A DNA stretch of 64,000 nucleotides from Nocardia terrae (GTDB taxonomy: Bacteria > Actinomycetota > Actinomycetes > Mycobacteriales > Mycobacteriaceae), in assembly GCF_009760405.1 (NCBI RefSeq), contig NZ_WRPP01000008.1, forward strand, positions 124,001-188,000. Reading direction: 5' to 3'. The notes below the pieces were generated by a model. The model was not told where the DNA came from. It ran no database searches and saw only the letters and a list, made by a program, of their open reading frames with translations. Shown one piece after another: positions 40,791 through 48,327 of this stretch. The translations under genes were made by a program, and so were the position numbers. Each line of letters begins with the position of its first letter. The stretch's first letter is position 1.

Positions 40791-41948
40791 CTACAGTCCC
40801 ATGCTCTTGGCGATGATGGTCTTCATGACCTCGCTGGTGCCGCCGTAGATCCGGTTCACGCGATTGTCGGCGTAGAGGCGGGCAATGGGGTACTCGTTGA
40901 TGAATCCGTAGCCGCCGTGCAACTGCAGGCAGCGGTCGATGACGCGGTGCGCGACCTCGGTGCAGAACAGTTTGGCCGAGGCGGCGTCGGCGGCGGTGAG
41001 GGTGCCGTTGTCGAGGGCGTCGAGGCCGCGGTCGACGACCGCTTCGGCCGCGTCGACCTCGGCCTGGCAGGCGGCCAGCTCGAACTTGGTGTTCTGGAAG
41101 GCGGCGACCGGCTGTCCGAAGACATTGCGCTGCTTGGTGTACTCCTTGGCGAAGCGGATGGCCGCGCTCGCCTGGGCGTACGCGCCGACCGCGATGGACA
41201 GGCGCTCCTGCGGCAGGTTCTGCCCCAGGTAGGAGAAGCCCTTGTGCTCCTCGCCCAGCAGGTCCTCGACCGGCACCTTGACGTCGGTGAAGTTGAGCTC
41301 GGCGGTGTCGGAGACCTTGAGGCCCAGCTTGTCCAGCTTGCGGCCGACGCTGTAGCCCTCGGACTTGGTATCGACGACGAACAGCGAGATGCCGTGGCGG
41401 CGATCGGTTTCCGACGGCGGCGCGGTGCGGGCGCACACGATGACGCGGTCGGCGAGCACGCCGCCGGTGATGAAGGTCTTCGACCCGTTCAGCACGTAGT
41501 GCGTGCCATCCGCGGAAAGCTTCGCGGTGGTGCGCATTCCGGCCAGATCCGAGCCGGTGCCCGGCTCGGTCATGGCGATGGCGAACATGATCTCGCCGGT
41601 GACGAAGCCGGGCAGCCAGCGCTGCTTCTGCTCCTCGGTGGCGAGATTCTTGATGTAGGGCAGGCACAGCCCGACGTGCACCCCGGACCCGCCGAAGGAC
41701 ACCGCCGCGCGGGCGCATTCCTCCATGAGGATGGCCTGGAACTTGAACGACTCGATGCCCGCGCCGCCGTACTCCTCCGGCACCTCGATGCCGAAGACGC
41801 CGAGTTCGCCCAGCTTGTAATAGAAGTCGCGGGGCGCGATACCGGCGGCGTACCACTCCTCGTAGACGGGGACGACCTCGGCTTCGATGAATGCCCGCAC
41901 GGTCTCGCGGAAGGCGTCGTGGTCCTTGTCGAAAACTGTTCTCTGCAT
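40791..41948 (-). CDS. acyl-CoA dehydrogenase, LCAD/IVD-like catalytic layout
   Basis: A 385-residue FAD enzyme of the first beta-oxidation step: FAIAMTEPGTGSDLAGMRT (FAD/substrate loop), FITGGVLADRVIVCART and LQLHGGYGFINEYPIARLY. The C-terminal motif reads RIYGGTSEVMKT, so the Glu of the MCAD-type YEGT motif is Gly. In LCAD-type relatives the base sits on helix G instead; QNLPQERLSIAV here offers such a Glu. It therefore differs from the other dehydrogenase of this operon. Repeat copy B lies just upstream. Confidence 0.9.
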   Translation of the reverse strand: MQRTVFDKDHDAFRETVRAFIEAEVVPVYEEWYAAGIAPRDFYYKLGELGVFGIEVPEEYGGAGIESFKFQAILMEECARAAVSFGGSGVHVGLCLPYIKNLATEEQKQRWLPGFVTGEIMFAIAMTEPGTGSDLAGMRTTAKLSADGTHYVLNGSKTFITGGVLADRVIVCARTAPPSETDRRHGISLFVVDTKSEGYSVGRKLDKLGLKVSDTAELNFTDVKVPVEDLLGEEHKGFSYLGQNLPQERLSIAVGAYAQASAAIRFAKEYTKQRNVFGQPVAAFQNTKFELAACQAEVDAAEAVVDRGLDALDNGTLTAADAASAKLFCTEVAHRVIDRCLQLHGGYGFINEYPIARLYADNRVNRIYGGTSEVMKTIIAKSMGL

Positions 41949-41967
41949 GACTCTTCTGTTCTTGTAA

Positions 41968-42007
41968 AGGGGTTTCAGGGGAAGCCCCTGAGAGCTACCG
42001 AGAGTTG
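41968..42007 (-). repeat. GGGG-hairpin intergenic repeat, copy B
   Basis: Plus-strand reading AGGGGTTTCAGGGG-AA-GCCCCTGAGAG...CGAGAGTTG. Nearly identical to copy C. CAGGGG and CCCCTG pair as a short hairpin. It sits between the SDR stop and the acyl-CoA dehydrogenase start, 20 nt before the latter. Confidence 0.7.
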
Positions 42008-42016
42008 GGCGTCTCG

Positions 42017-42766
42017 TCAGAGGCGGCGGCCGCCGTCGACGTAAATGGTCTGGCCGGTGACGAAGGAGGCGTCGTCGGAGACCAGGAACGACACCACGTT
42101 CGCGATGTCGACCGGCTCGCCGACGCGGCGCAGCGGGGTGATCTTGGCGGCCTGCTCGCGGAACTCCTCTGGGGAGACGCCCACGCGGGCGGCCGTGGCG
42201 TCGGTCATCTCGGTGACGATGAAGCCCGGCGCGACAGCGTTCACGTTGATGCCGAACGGCCCCAATTCCATTGCCAGCGTGCGGGTCAGGCCCTGGATGC
42301 CCATCTTGGCGGCCGAGTAGTTGGCCTGGCCGCGCGCACCCAGCGCGGACACGCTGGAGGTGTTCACGATCTTGCCGGACTTCTGCTTCACCATGTACTT
42401 CTGCGCCTCGCGCGAGCACAGGAACGCGCCCTTGAGGTGCACCGACATGACGATGTCCCAGTCGTCGACCGACATCTTGAACAGCAGGTTGTCGCGCAGC
42501 ACGCCCGCGTTGTTGACCAGCACGTCCACCGAACCCAGTTCCGCGGCAACGCGTTCGAACGCGGCGGCGACCTGCGCCTCATCGGTGACATTGCAGCCCA
42601 CCGCGATGGCCTTGCCGCCCTTGGCGACAATGGCGTCCACGGCGTCCTTGCAGGCGGCCTCGTCGAGATCGACGATGGCGACGGCGAATCCGTCGGCGGC
42701 CAGGCGGGCCGCGGTGCCCGCGCCGATTCCGCGGGCCGCACCGGTCACGACTGCGACTTTCGACAT
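42017..42766 (-). CDS. FabG-like SDR, probable 3-hydroxyacyl-CoA dehydrogenase
   Basis: A 249-residue classical SDR: VVTGAARGIGAGTAARLA (cofactor loop), VLVNNAGVL, catalytic Ser in NTSSVSALG, YSAAKMGIQG (Tyr-x3-Lys) and PGFIVTEMT. IVDLDE after the second strand suggests NAD rather than NADP. In this operon it most likely oxidises the 3-hydroxyacyl-CoA made by the MaoC hydratase. ATG at 42766. Confidence 0.88.
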   Translation of the reverse strand: MSKVAVVTGAARGIGAGTAARLAADGFAVAIVDLDEAACKDAVDAIVAKGGKAIAVGCNVTDEAQVAAAFERVAAELGSVDVLVNNAGVLRDNLLFKMSVDDWDIVMSVHLKGAFLCSREAQKYMVKQKSGKIVNTSSVSALGARGQANYSAAKMGIQGLTRTLAMELGPFGINVNAVAPGFIVTEMTDATAARVGVSPEEFREQAAKITPLRRVGEPVDIANVVSFLVSDDASFVTGQTIYVDGGRRL

Positions 42767-42795
42767 GAGTGGATCTCCCTGTCTGTGAGTGACGT

Positions 42796-43947
42796 TCAGA
42801 GGAAGGCGTTCACGCCGGTGAGGGCGCGGCCGATGAGCAGTTTCTGGATCTGGCTGGTGCCCTCGTAGAGGGTGAGCACGCGCGCGTCGCGCAGGAACTT
42901 CGACACCGGGTATTCGTCGATGTAGCCGTATCCGCCGAACACCTGGATGGCGTTGTTGGCGGCCTTCACCGCGGCCTCGCTGGCGAACAGCTTGGCGACC
43001 GAGGCCTCGGTGCCGAACGGCTTGCCCTTCTCCACCAGGTCGGCGACCCGCCAGGTGAGCAGCCGCGCCGCCTCGACCTCGACGGCGATATCGGCGAGCA
43101 GTTCCTGAACCAGTTGGTAGGAGGCGATCGGCTTGCCGAACTGTTCGCGCTCCCGAGCGTATTTCACCGCGGCTTCCAGGCAGCCGCGCGCGACGCCGAC
43201 GCATCCGGCGGCCACGCCCATGCGGCCCTTGTCCAGGGCCGCCATGGCGATCTTGAAGCCCTGGCCGAGTTCGCCGAGCCGGTTGGCGTCGGGCACGCGG
43301 ACCCGGTCGAGGACCAGCTCCGCGGTGGCCTGGCCGCGCAGGCCGAGCTTGCCCTTGATCTCCTTGCGCTCGAAGCCGGGCGCATCGGTGGGGACCAGGA
43401 AGGCGGTCACGCCCTTGGGGCCCGGGCCGCCGGTGCGCGCGAAGATGATGGCGACATCGGCCCAGGTGCCATTGGTGATGAAGATCTTGGTGCCGGAGAG
43501 CAGCCAATCATCGCCGTCCGCAACGGCTTTGGTGGTGAGGCTGCCCGCATCGGATCCGGTGCCCGGCTCGGTCAGGCCGAAACAGCCCAGCGCCTGCCCG
43601 GCGCACAGCCGCGGCAGCCACTCGTGCTTCTGCGCGTCGGTGCCATAGGTCTTGATGGTCTTCGAGACCAGCCCGAGCGACACCGACACGATGCCGCGCA
43701 CCGAACTGTCGCCGCGCCCCAGCTCCTCGAGCAGCAGGCAGTAGTCCAGGGCGGTGCCACCGGACCCGCCGTACTCCTCGGGAATCTCGATGCCGAGGAA
43801 TCCCATCTCGCCGAGCTTGCCGACGACGGCGGTGTCGACCGATTCGGCGCGATCCCATTCGGCCGCGTACGGGACGACCTCTTTGTCGACCCAGGCCCGG
43901 GCCACATCGCGCAGTTCGCTTTGCGACTCGCCGAGTTCGAAGTCCAT
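42796..43947 (-). CDS. acyl-CoA dehydrogenase, short/medium-chain type
   Basis: A 383-residue FAD enzyme: CFGLTEPGTGSDAGSLTT, FITNGTWADVAIIFART, QVFGGYGYIDEYPVSKFLRD and TLYEGTSQIQKLLIGR, with the classical catalytic Glu in YEGTSQ. It is the first gene of the operon, 143 bp from the divergent TetR gene, with a twin operator between. With the following genes it gives two dehydrogenases of different type for one substrate route. Confidence 0.92.
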   Translation of the reverse strand: MDFELGESQSELRDVARAWVDKEVVPYAAEWDRAESVDTAVVGKLGEMGFLGIEIPEEYGGSGGTALDYCLLLEELGRGDSSVRGIVSVSLGLVSKTIKTYGTDAQKHEWLPRLCAGQALGCFGLTEPGTGSDAGSLTTKAVADGDDWLLSGTKIFITNGTWADVAIIFARTGGPGPKGVTAFLVPTDAPGFERKEIKGKLGLRGQATAELVLDRVRVPDANRLGELGQGFKIAMAALDKGRMGVAAGCVGVARGCLEAAVKYAREREQFGKPIASYQLVQELLADIAVEVEAARLLTWRVADLVEKGKPFGTEASVAKLFASEAAVKAANNAIQVFGGYGYIDEYPVSKFLRDARVLTLYEGTSQIQKLLIGRALTGVNAFL

Positions 43948-43960
43948 GGTTGTGATCTCT

Positions 43961-44017
43961 CCTAACCAAACGTTGTTAGGTTTATGACTCGAAGCTATCC
44001 TAACAGCGTTCGGTTAA
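43961..44017. promoter_or_regulatory. twin inverted-repeat operator for the TetR regulator
   Basis: Two copies of TAAC-N8-GTTA: CCTAAC-CAAACGTT-GTTAGG (43961-43980) and CCTAAC-AGCGTTCG-GTTA (43999-44016). Their centres are 38 bp apart, on the gap between the beta-oxidation operon and the divergent TetR gene. The inner bases CGTT are also kept. Confidence 0.75.
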
Positions 44018-44089
44018 TCAAGGACCGAGTGATAAATTCAACCCCCACACCAGGGGTCATTGGGGTCCCGCACAGAGGAGGTGAGCCGG

Positions 44090-44764
44090 ATGGCCAGGCC
44101 GAAAGTGCCGCTGCTGAGTCGCGAACGCATCCGCGAGGCGGCCCTGACCCTGATCGACCGCGACGGGCTCGCCGAGCTGTCCATGCGCAAGCTCGCCGCC
44201 GAACTGGGCGTGCAGGCGGCCTCCCTCTACACCCACTACCCCACCAAGGACGCCGTCCTCGACGACATCGCGAGCGGCCTCATGGCCCGGGTGGACGTCT
44301 CGGCCTTCGACCAGGGCTGGCGCGTCGGCCTCGTCTCCTGGGCCCACTCCTACCGCGACGCCCTGGTCCGCCACCCCAACTTCGTCGCCTACCTTTCGGC
44401 GGGCCCCGGTACCCGCGACGAGAACCTGCGCGCCGCCGACGCGGTCCACGGCGGCCTGGTCTCCGCGGGCTGGCCCCCGCGCGACGCCACCATGATCGGC
44501 GCGGCCACCCGCTACCTCGTCATGGGCGCCACCATGGGCTCGTTCTCCCGGGGCTTCGTCGACGACGTCCAGGTCTACCGGGACCGCTACCCCCATCTCG
44601 AACAGGCGCACCTGCTGCGCGCCAAGGCCGACGAAATCGATGCCGAGAGTTTCGAACTGGCCCTGTCCGCCTTCGTCGACGGCCTGCAGCTGCGCTACGA
44701 CGCCATCGAAAAGGAGCGGGCCCGCCGCCGGCGGTCCCGCTCCACAGGTTCCGAATCCGATTAG
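44090..44764 (+). CDS. TetR-family regulator of the beta-oxidation operon
   Basis: A 224-residue TetR repressor: LSRERIREAALTLIDRDG and MRKLAAELGVQAASLYTHYP (HTH), with a TetR_C-type ligand domain. ATG at 44090 has AGGAGG upstream; the longer in-frame start at 44060 is unlikely. Divergent position and the twin operator suggest that it represses both itself and the operon until an acyl-CoA or related ligand binds. Its stop overlaps the next gene's stop (TTAG). Confidence 0.88.
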   Translation: MARPKVPLLSRERIREAALTLIDRDGLAELSMRKLAAELGVQAASLYTHYPTKDAVLDDIASGLMARVDVSAFDQGWRVGLVSWAHSYRDALVRHPNFVAYLSAGPGTRDENLRAADAVHGGLVSAGWPPRDATMIGAATRYLVMGATMGSFSRGFVDDVQVYRDRYPHLEQAHLLRAKADEIDAESFELALSAFVDGLQLRYDAIEKERARRRRSRSTGSESD

Positions 44765-45363
44765 GCCAGGTGCTCCCGGGCCTCCTCGTACCCAGCCGCC
44801 GCGGGGGCCGCGGCGGGACCGTAGACCACGTGCAGCACACCGGTCTTGAACGGCGTCACCGAAAGCATCTGCAGCGGAATCGGATTCCCCTCGTCGAACA
44901 GCCGCAATCCGCCGTTGCGGAGCACGACCGGGTGCACGAACAGGTGCAGCTCGTCGAGCAGCTCGGCGGCCAGTAACTGCCGCACGATCGAGGTGGAGCC
45001 GCTCAACGTGATGTCCCCGCCCACTTCGGCTTTCAGCATGGCCGCGGCCTCGACCAGGTCGCCCGGCAGCTGTTCGGAATTGCGCCAGGTGAGATCGAGT
45101 TCGCGGTGCGAGAAGACGACCTTGCGCATATCGCCGAGCGCCTTCGCGAAGCCCGCGTCCGCCTCGCCGGAGTTCTCCCGCTCGGGCCATGCCCCCGCGA
45201 ATCCCTCGTAGGTCACCCGGCCGAACAGCATGGTGTCGGCGGTCGCGGCCAGCGCCGACACGGCCTCGCCCATCTCCTCGTTGTAGTACGGGAAGTGCCA
45301 GTCCTGCGGGTCGGCGACAATGCCGTCCAGCGAGATGAACATTCCAGCGGTGATCTTGCGCAT
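44761..45363 (-). CDS. dihydrofolate reductase/RibD-C family protein
   Basis: A 200-residue protein of the DHFR-like RibD C-terminal family: RKITAGMFISLDGIVADP, TMLFGRVTYEGFAGAWP, KVVFSHRELD and GDITLSGSTSIVRQLL. It probably binds NADPH; the natural substrate is unknown. AGGAG precedes the ATG. It converges with the TetR gene. Confidence 0.85.
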   Translation of the reverse strand: MRKITAGMFISLDGIVADPQDWHFPYYNEEMGEAVSALAATADTMLFGRVTYEGFAGAWPERENSGEADAGFAKALGDMRKVVFSHRELDLTWRNSEQLPGDLVEAAAMLKAEVGGDITLSGSTSIVRQLLAAELLDELHLFVHPVVLRNGGLRLFDEGNPIPLQMLSVTPFKTGVLHVVYGPAAAPAAAGYEEAREHLA

Positions 45364-45509
45364 CGGTGTGCTCCTTGCAGTTCGTCATGGGTTCGGCCGC
45401 GCGGTTATCGGATAGGACGGGGCTCGCCAACGGAATTCATCGCACCCGCTCACAGCTTTCTCCCAGCGGGCTCACGGGATGCCTGCAGCCATCTGCCGAT
45501 CTAACAGGC

Positions 45510-46433
45510 ATGAGTCCGAATCGGAAGCGGGTAGCGGGGGGATCTTCGTGGCGGCGCGTGTCGACGGTGGCATGCGCGGCCCTCATCACCGGGGCGGCAC
45601 TGCTGTCCGCTCCGGTGGCAATCGCCGACGCCCACCATCCGGACACCCCGGCGGCATCACCCGCACCGACTCCGGTCGCCGCCACCCAGCCCAGCGCCCC
45701 GACCCCCTCCGCCGCCCAGCTCGCCGAGCAGATGCAGGCCGCCGTGGAAGCCTCCTCCCCCGGAACCCAGGTGGGCATCGACATCACCGACACCACCACC
45801 GGGGCGGTTCTCGTCGGCCTCAATACCGGTCAGCAGTTCTACACCGCGTCGGTCGTCAAGCTCCTGATCGCCCTGGACGCCCTGAATACCCAAGGCTGGC
45901 AACCGGATTCGGCCACAGCGGACGAGGTGACCCAGATGCTGTCCGCCAGCGACGACGACATCGCCGACGCCCTGTGGGATGCCAACGGCGGCAACGACAT
46001 CGTGACCCGCATGGCCGATCTCATCGGCCTGCCCGGCACCCAGCCCCCATCCGATCCCACCGAGTGGGGCGAAACCCTCACCACCCCAGCGGATGTGGTG
46101 ACCATCTACCACTACATCACCACCCGGGTCCCCGCCCCATCCCGCACCCTCCTCCTGACCGCCCTCAACCACGCCGACCGGATCGCCGCCGACGGCACCG
46201 ACCAATTCTTCGGCATCCCCGACGCCCTCACCCCCGACACCTGGGCCGTCAAACAGGGTTGGATGACCCTCGACACCTCCACCACCCTCGACACCACCGG
46301 CTTGGTCGGCACCTCAGCCCAGCCCGACCGCTACGCCGTCGTCATCCTGACTTCCCAACCGGCGGACACCGATTGGGCCACCGGCGGCGCGGCTCTCACC
46401 GCAGCCCTCGCCCCGGTGCGGAGCATCCTGTAG
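45510..46433 (+). CDS. exported class A beta-lactamase-like serine hydrolase
   Basis: A 307-residue exported protein: Arg-containing N-terminus and signal (VACAALITGAALLSAPVAIA), a Pro/Ala/Thr linker, then a penicillin-recognising fold. Active-site Ser-x-x-Lys is in YTASVVKLLIAL (near residue 113). The SDN position reads SASDDDIADAL, and the third motif reads KQGW instead of KTG. Glu166 of class A enzymes is not obvious. It therefore may be a peptidase-like or inactive relative rather than a true beta-lactamase. No membrane anchor is seen at the C-terminus. Confidence 0.75.
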   Translation: MSPNRKRVAGGSSWRRVSTVACAALITGAALLSAPVAIADAHHPDTPAASPAPTPVAATQPSAPTPSAAQLAEQMQAAVEASSPGTQVGIDITDTTTGAVLVGLNTGQQFYTASVVKLLIALDALNTQGWQPDSATADEVTQMLSASDDDIADALWDANGGNDIVTRMADLIGLPGTQPPSDPTEWGETLTTPADVVTIYHYITTRVPAPSRTLLLTALNHADRIAADGTDQFFGIPDALTPDTWAVKQGWMTLDTSTTLDTTGLVGTSAQPDRYAVVILTSQPADTDWATGGAALTAALAPVRSIL

Positions 46434-46475
46434 CCACCGACGTCGAGCCGGGCCCGACCTCGCGAAGCGACCCGG

Positions 46476-47180
46476 CTACGCGGGATTCGCGGTGCGCGGA
46501 CGCAATTCGACGCAGCATTCACCGGGCTTAGGAGCCAGGATCGCTTCGACGGACTCCGCACCCAAGCCGTCGATGACGCCGGTGAGGTAGGCGTGGTTCA
46601 GGCCGCAGACCAACTCCGGGGCCTTGGCCGCCAAGGGGTGAAAAGGACAGTTGTGCAGGCGAATACAGGACGGTGCCGCGCGGCCCGGCTCGAAACCCTG
46701 GTCCGCGAGCAGGGCCTGCAGCAGCGTCAGCGCTCGTTCCGCGCCGAGGCGGCCGGGCTTGAGGCGGTCGCGTTCGGCGTCGCCGAGGTCGACGCCGCGT
46801 TGAGCTGCGACGCGAACGGCTGTCTCGCGGGCGGTCTCGTCCGCCCCCTCGGAAAGGACCGCGCCCATGAGGATTTCGGCGAGGATCTCGTAGCGACGTT
46901 CCGGGATGCTCACGCGCACATCGGTGTCGGCGGGTTCGTAGACCTTGGGGGTGCGGCCGACGCGGCGGATCGTGCCGACGGATTCGTAGTGGGCGCGCAG
47001 CAGGCCGGCGGCGACGAGCTTGTCGAGGTGGAAGGCGGCGAGCTTGCGGGAGATGCCGACCTCGGCGGCGGCCTCGTCGCGGGTGACCGGGCGGCGGGCG
47101 CGGCGGATGAACCAGTACATGCGGCGGCGCGAGTCGTCGTCGAGGGCGGCGACGGCACCGATCGCGGCGGGACTGGTCAC
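46476..47180 (-). CDS. ArsR/DeoR-type HTH regulator with C-terminal Cys cluster (SufR-like)
   Basis: A 234-residue regulator. The N-terminal winged helix (RRPVTRDEAAAEVGISRKLA, DKLVAAGLLRAHYES) is followed by a ligand domain ending in CIRLHNCPFHPLAAKAPELV, CGLNHAYL and CCVELRP. The N-C-P-F-H and V-C spacing resembles Fe-S-binding SufR-type regulators, so it may sense iron-sulfur or redox state. GTG at 47180 is chosen; ATG at 47219 is possible. It is divergent from the membrane-protein pair at 47310-48263 and may control it. Confidence 0.8.
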   Translation of the reverse strand: MTSPAAIGAVAALDDDSRRRMYWFIRRARRPVTRDEAAAEVGISRKLAAFHLDKLVAAGLLRAHYESVGTIRRVGRTPKVYEPADTDVRVSIPERRYEILAEILMGAVLSEGADETARETAVRVAAQRGVDLGDAERDRLKPGRLGAERALTLLQALLADQGFEPGRAAPSCIRLHNCPFHPLAAKAPELVCGLNHAYLTGVIDGLGAESVEAILAPKPGECCVELRPRTANPA

Positions 47181-47309
47181 AGGACCACGATAACTCCCAC
47201 CGTGTTGTCCGAAAGGCAATGGGTACTCGTTCGGCGTGTAGCGCTTGACCCGGAGAGATAATTACACCAAAAATACTTTCCGAAATTCGGTGCTGGTTGG
47301 GAGGTTGTC

Positions 47310-47819
47310 GTGACCGCGGATCCACAGCAGGCCAAACGCCCGGTGAGCGCGATGCTGGCCGGGCCGTACGGCCATCCGTTCCATCCGATCCTGGTGACGG
47401 TGCCCATCGGAGCCTGGGTGGCGAGCCTGGTCTTCGACATCGGCTCGCACGTGGTCGAGGACCCCGAGTTCCTGGCCCGGGGTGCGCTGTGGCTGATCGC
47501 CCTCGGCGTGCTCGGCGCGCTCGCGGCGGCGACCGTCGGATTCCTCGATTTCCTGGCCATTCCGGCCGGGACACCGGCCTTCCGCACGGGCTTGCTGCAC
47601 CTGAGCCTCAATCTCGCGGTGACCGTCGCCTTCGCGCTGGATTTCGTGTGGCGGCGAGCCGAGGGCGCCCATGGCGCGGTGCCGATCGGACCGCTGCTGC
47701 TGTCGGCGGCGGCGCTCGCGACGCTGTCCGTATCCGGTTATCTCGGCGGCAAACTCGCCTACCGCTATGGCGTCCGGGTCGCCGACGAGGCCACCCAGGC
47801 CACCGGTTTCCACCGCTGA
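47310..47819 (+). CDS. DUF2231 membrane protein
   Basis: A 169-residue four-helix membrane protein: GPYGHPFHPILVTVPIGAWV (HPFHP motif), a second helix LWLIALGVLGALAAATVGFL, then GLLHLSLNLAVTVAFALDF and SGYLGGKLAYRYGVRV. Conserved His pairs in DUF2231 proteins suggest haem or metal binding. The GTG start has GGAGG 5 nt upstream. It precedes another small membrane protein by 27 bp, so the two are probably co-transcribed. Confidence 0.8.
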   Translation: MTADPQQAKRPVSAMLAGPYGHPFHPILVTVPIGAWVASLVFDIGSHVVEDPEFLARGALWLIALGVLGALAAATVGFLDFLAIPAGTPAFRTGLLHLSLNLAVTVAFALDFVWRRAEGAHGAVPIGPLLLSAAALATLSVSGYLGGKLAYRYGVRVADEATQATGFHR

Positions 47820-47846
47820 ATCCCCTCTCTTCGACAGGAGTTCGTC

Positions 47847-48263
47847 ATGGCCATCGCGGCACTGATCACCTGGCTGCTCACCGCGGGCGGCGGGTTCTTC
47901 CTGCTCGGCACCTGGATCGCCAAAGGCGGTGTGCGGGAGCCGGGTCGCAGCCATCTGCCCCCGCCCGTCATCTTCGGCCACTTCCTGCTGGCCGCCGCCG
48001 GGCTGGTGTTGTGGATCGTCTATCTGATCGCCGACGTCGACGCGCTCGCCTGGGTCGCGTTCGCGCTGCTGGTTCCGGTGGCGCTGCTCGGCTTCTTCAT
48101 GCTGTTCCGCTGGCTGCCGGTGTACCGTGCCGGCACGCCCGCGGTCGGGCAGGCCGAGCCGGCCGAGCGCCACTTCCCGATCCTGGTCGTGGGCGGGCAC
48201 GGCCTGTTCGCGGTGATCACCGTGGTGCTGGTGCTGCTGACCGCGCTCGGCGTCGGGAGCTGA
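47847..48263 (+). CDS. four-helix integral membrane protein
   Basis: A 138-residue protein with four hydrophobic helices (LITWLLTAGGGFFLLGTWIA, VIFGHFLLAAAGLVLWIVYL, WVAFALLVPVALLGFFMLFR and GLFAVITVVLVLLTALGV). His residues lie near helix ends (IFGHF, GGHGLF), as in small cytochrome-like proteins. No family name is certain. AGGAG precedes the start; it forms an operon with the DUF2231 gene. Confidence 0.7.
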   Translation: MAIAALITWLLTAGGGFFLLGTWIAKGGVREPGRSHLPPPVIFGHFLLAAAGLVLWIVYLIADVDALAWVAFALLVPVALLGFFMLFRWLPVYRAGTPAVGQAEPAERHFPILVVGGHGLFAVITVVLVLLTALGVGS

Positions 48264-48274
48264 TCGCGAAACGG

Positions 48275-48310
48275 CCGCGGCCCCGAGCCGGGATCAGCTC
48301 GGGGCCGCGG
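48275..48310. terminator. bidirectional terminator
   Basis: A 14-bp perfect inverted repeat (CCGCGGCCCCGAGC and its complement, 8-nt loop) between the convergent membrane-protein gene and the lipoprotein gene. Confidence 0.8.
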
Positions 48311-48327
48311 GATCTCGCGTGTGCGGA

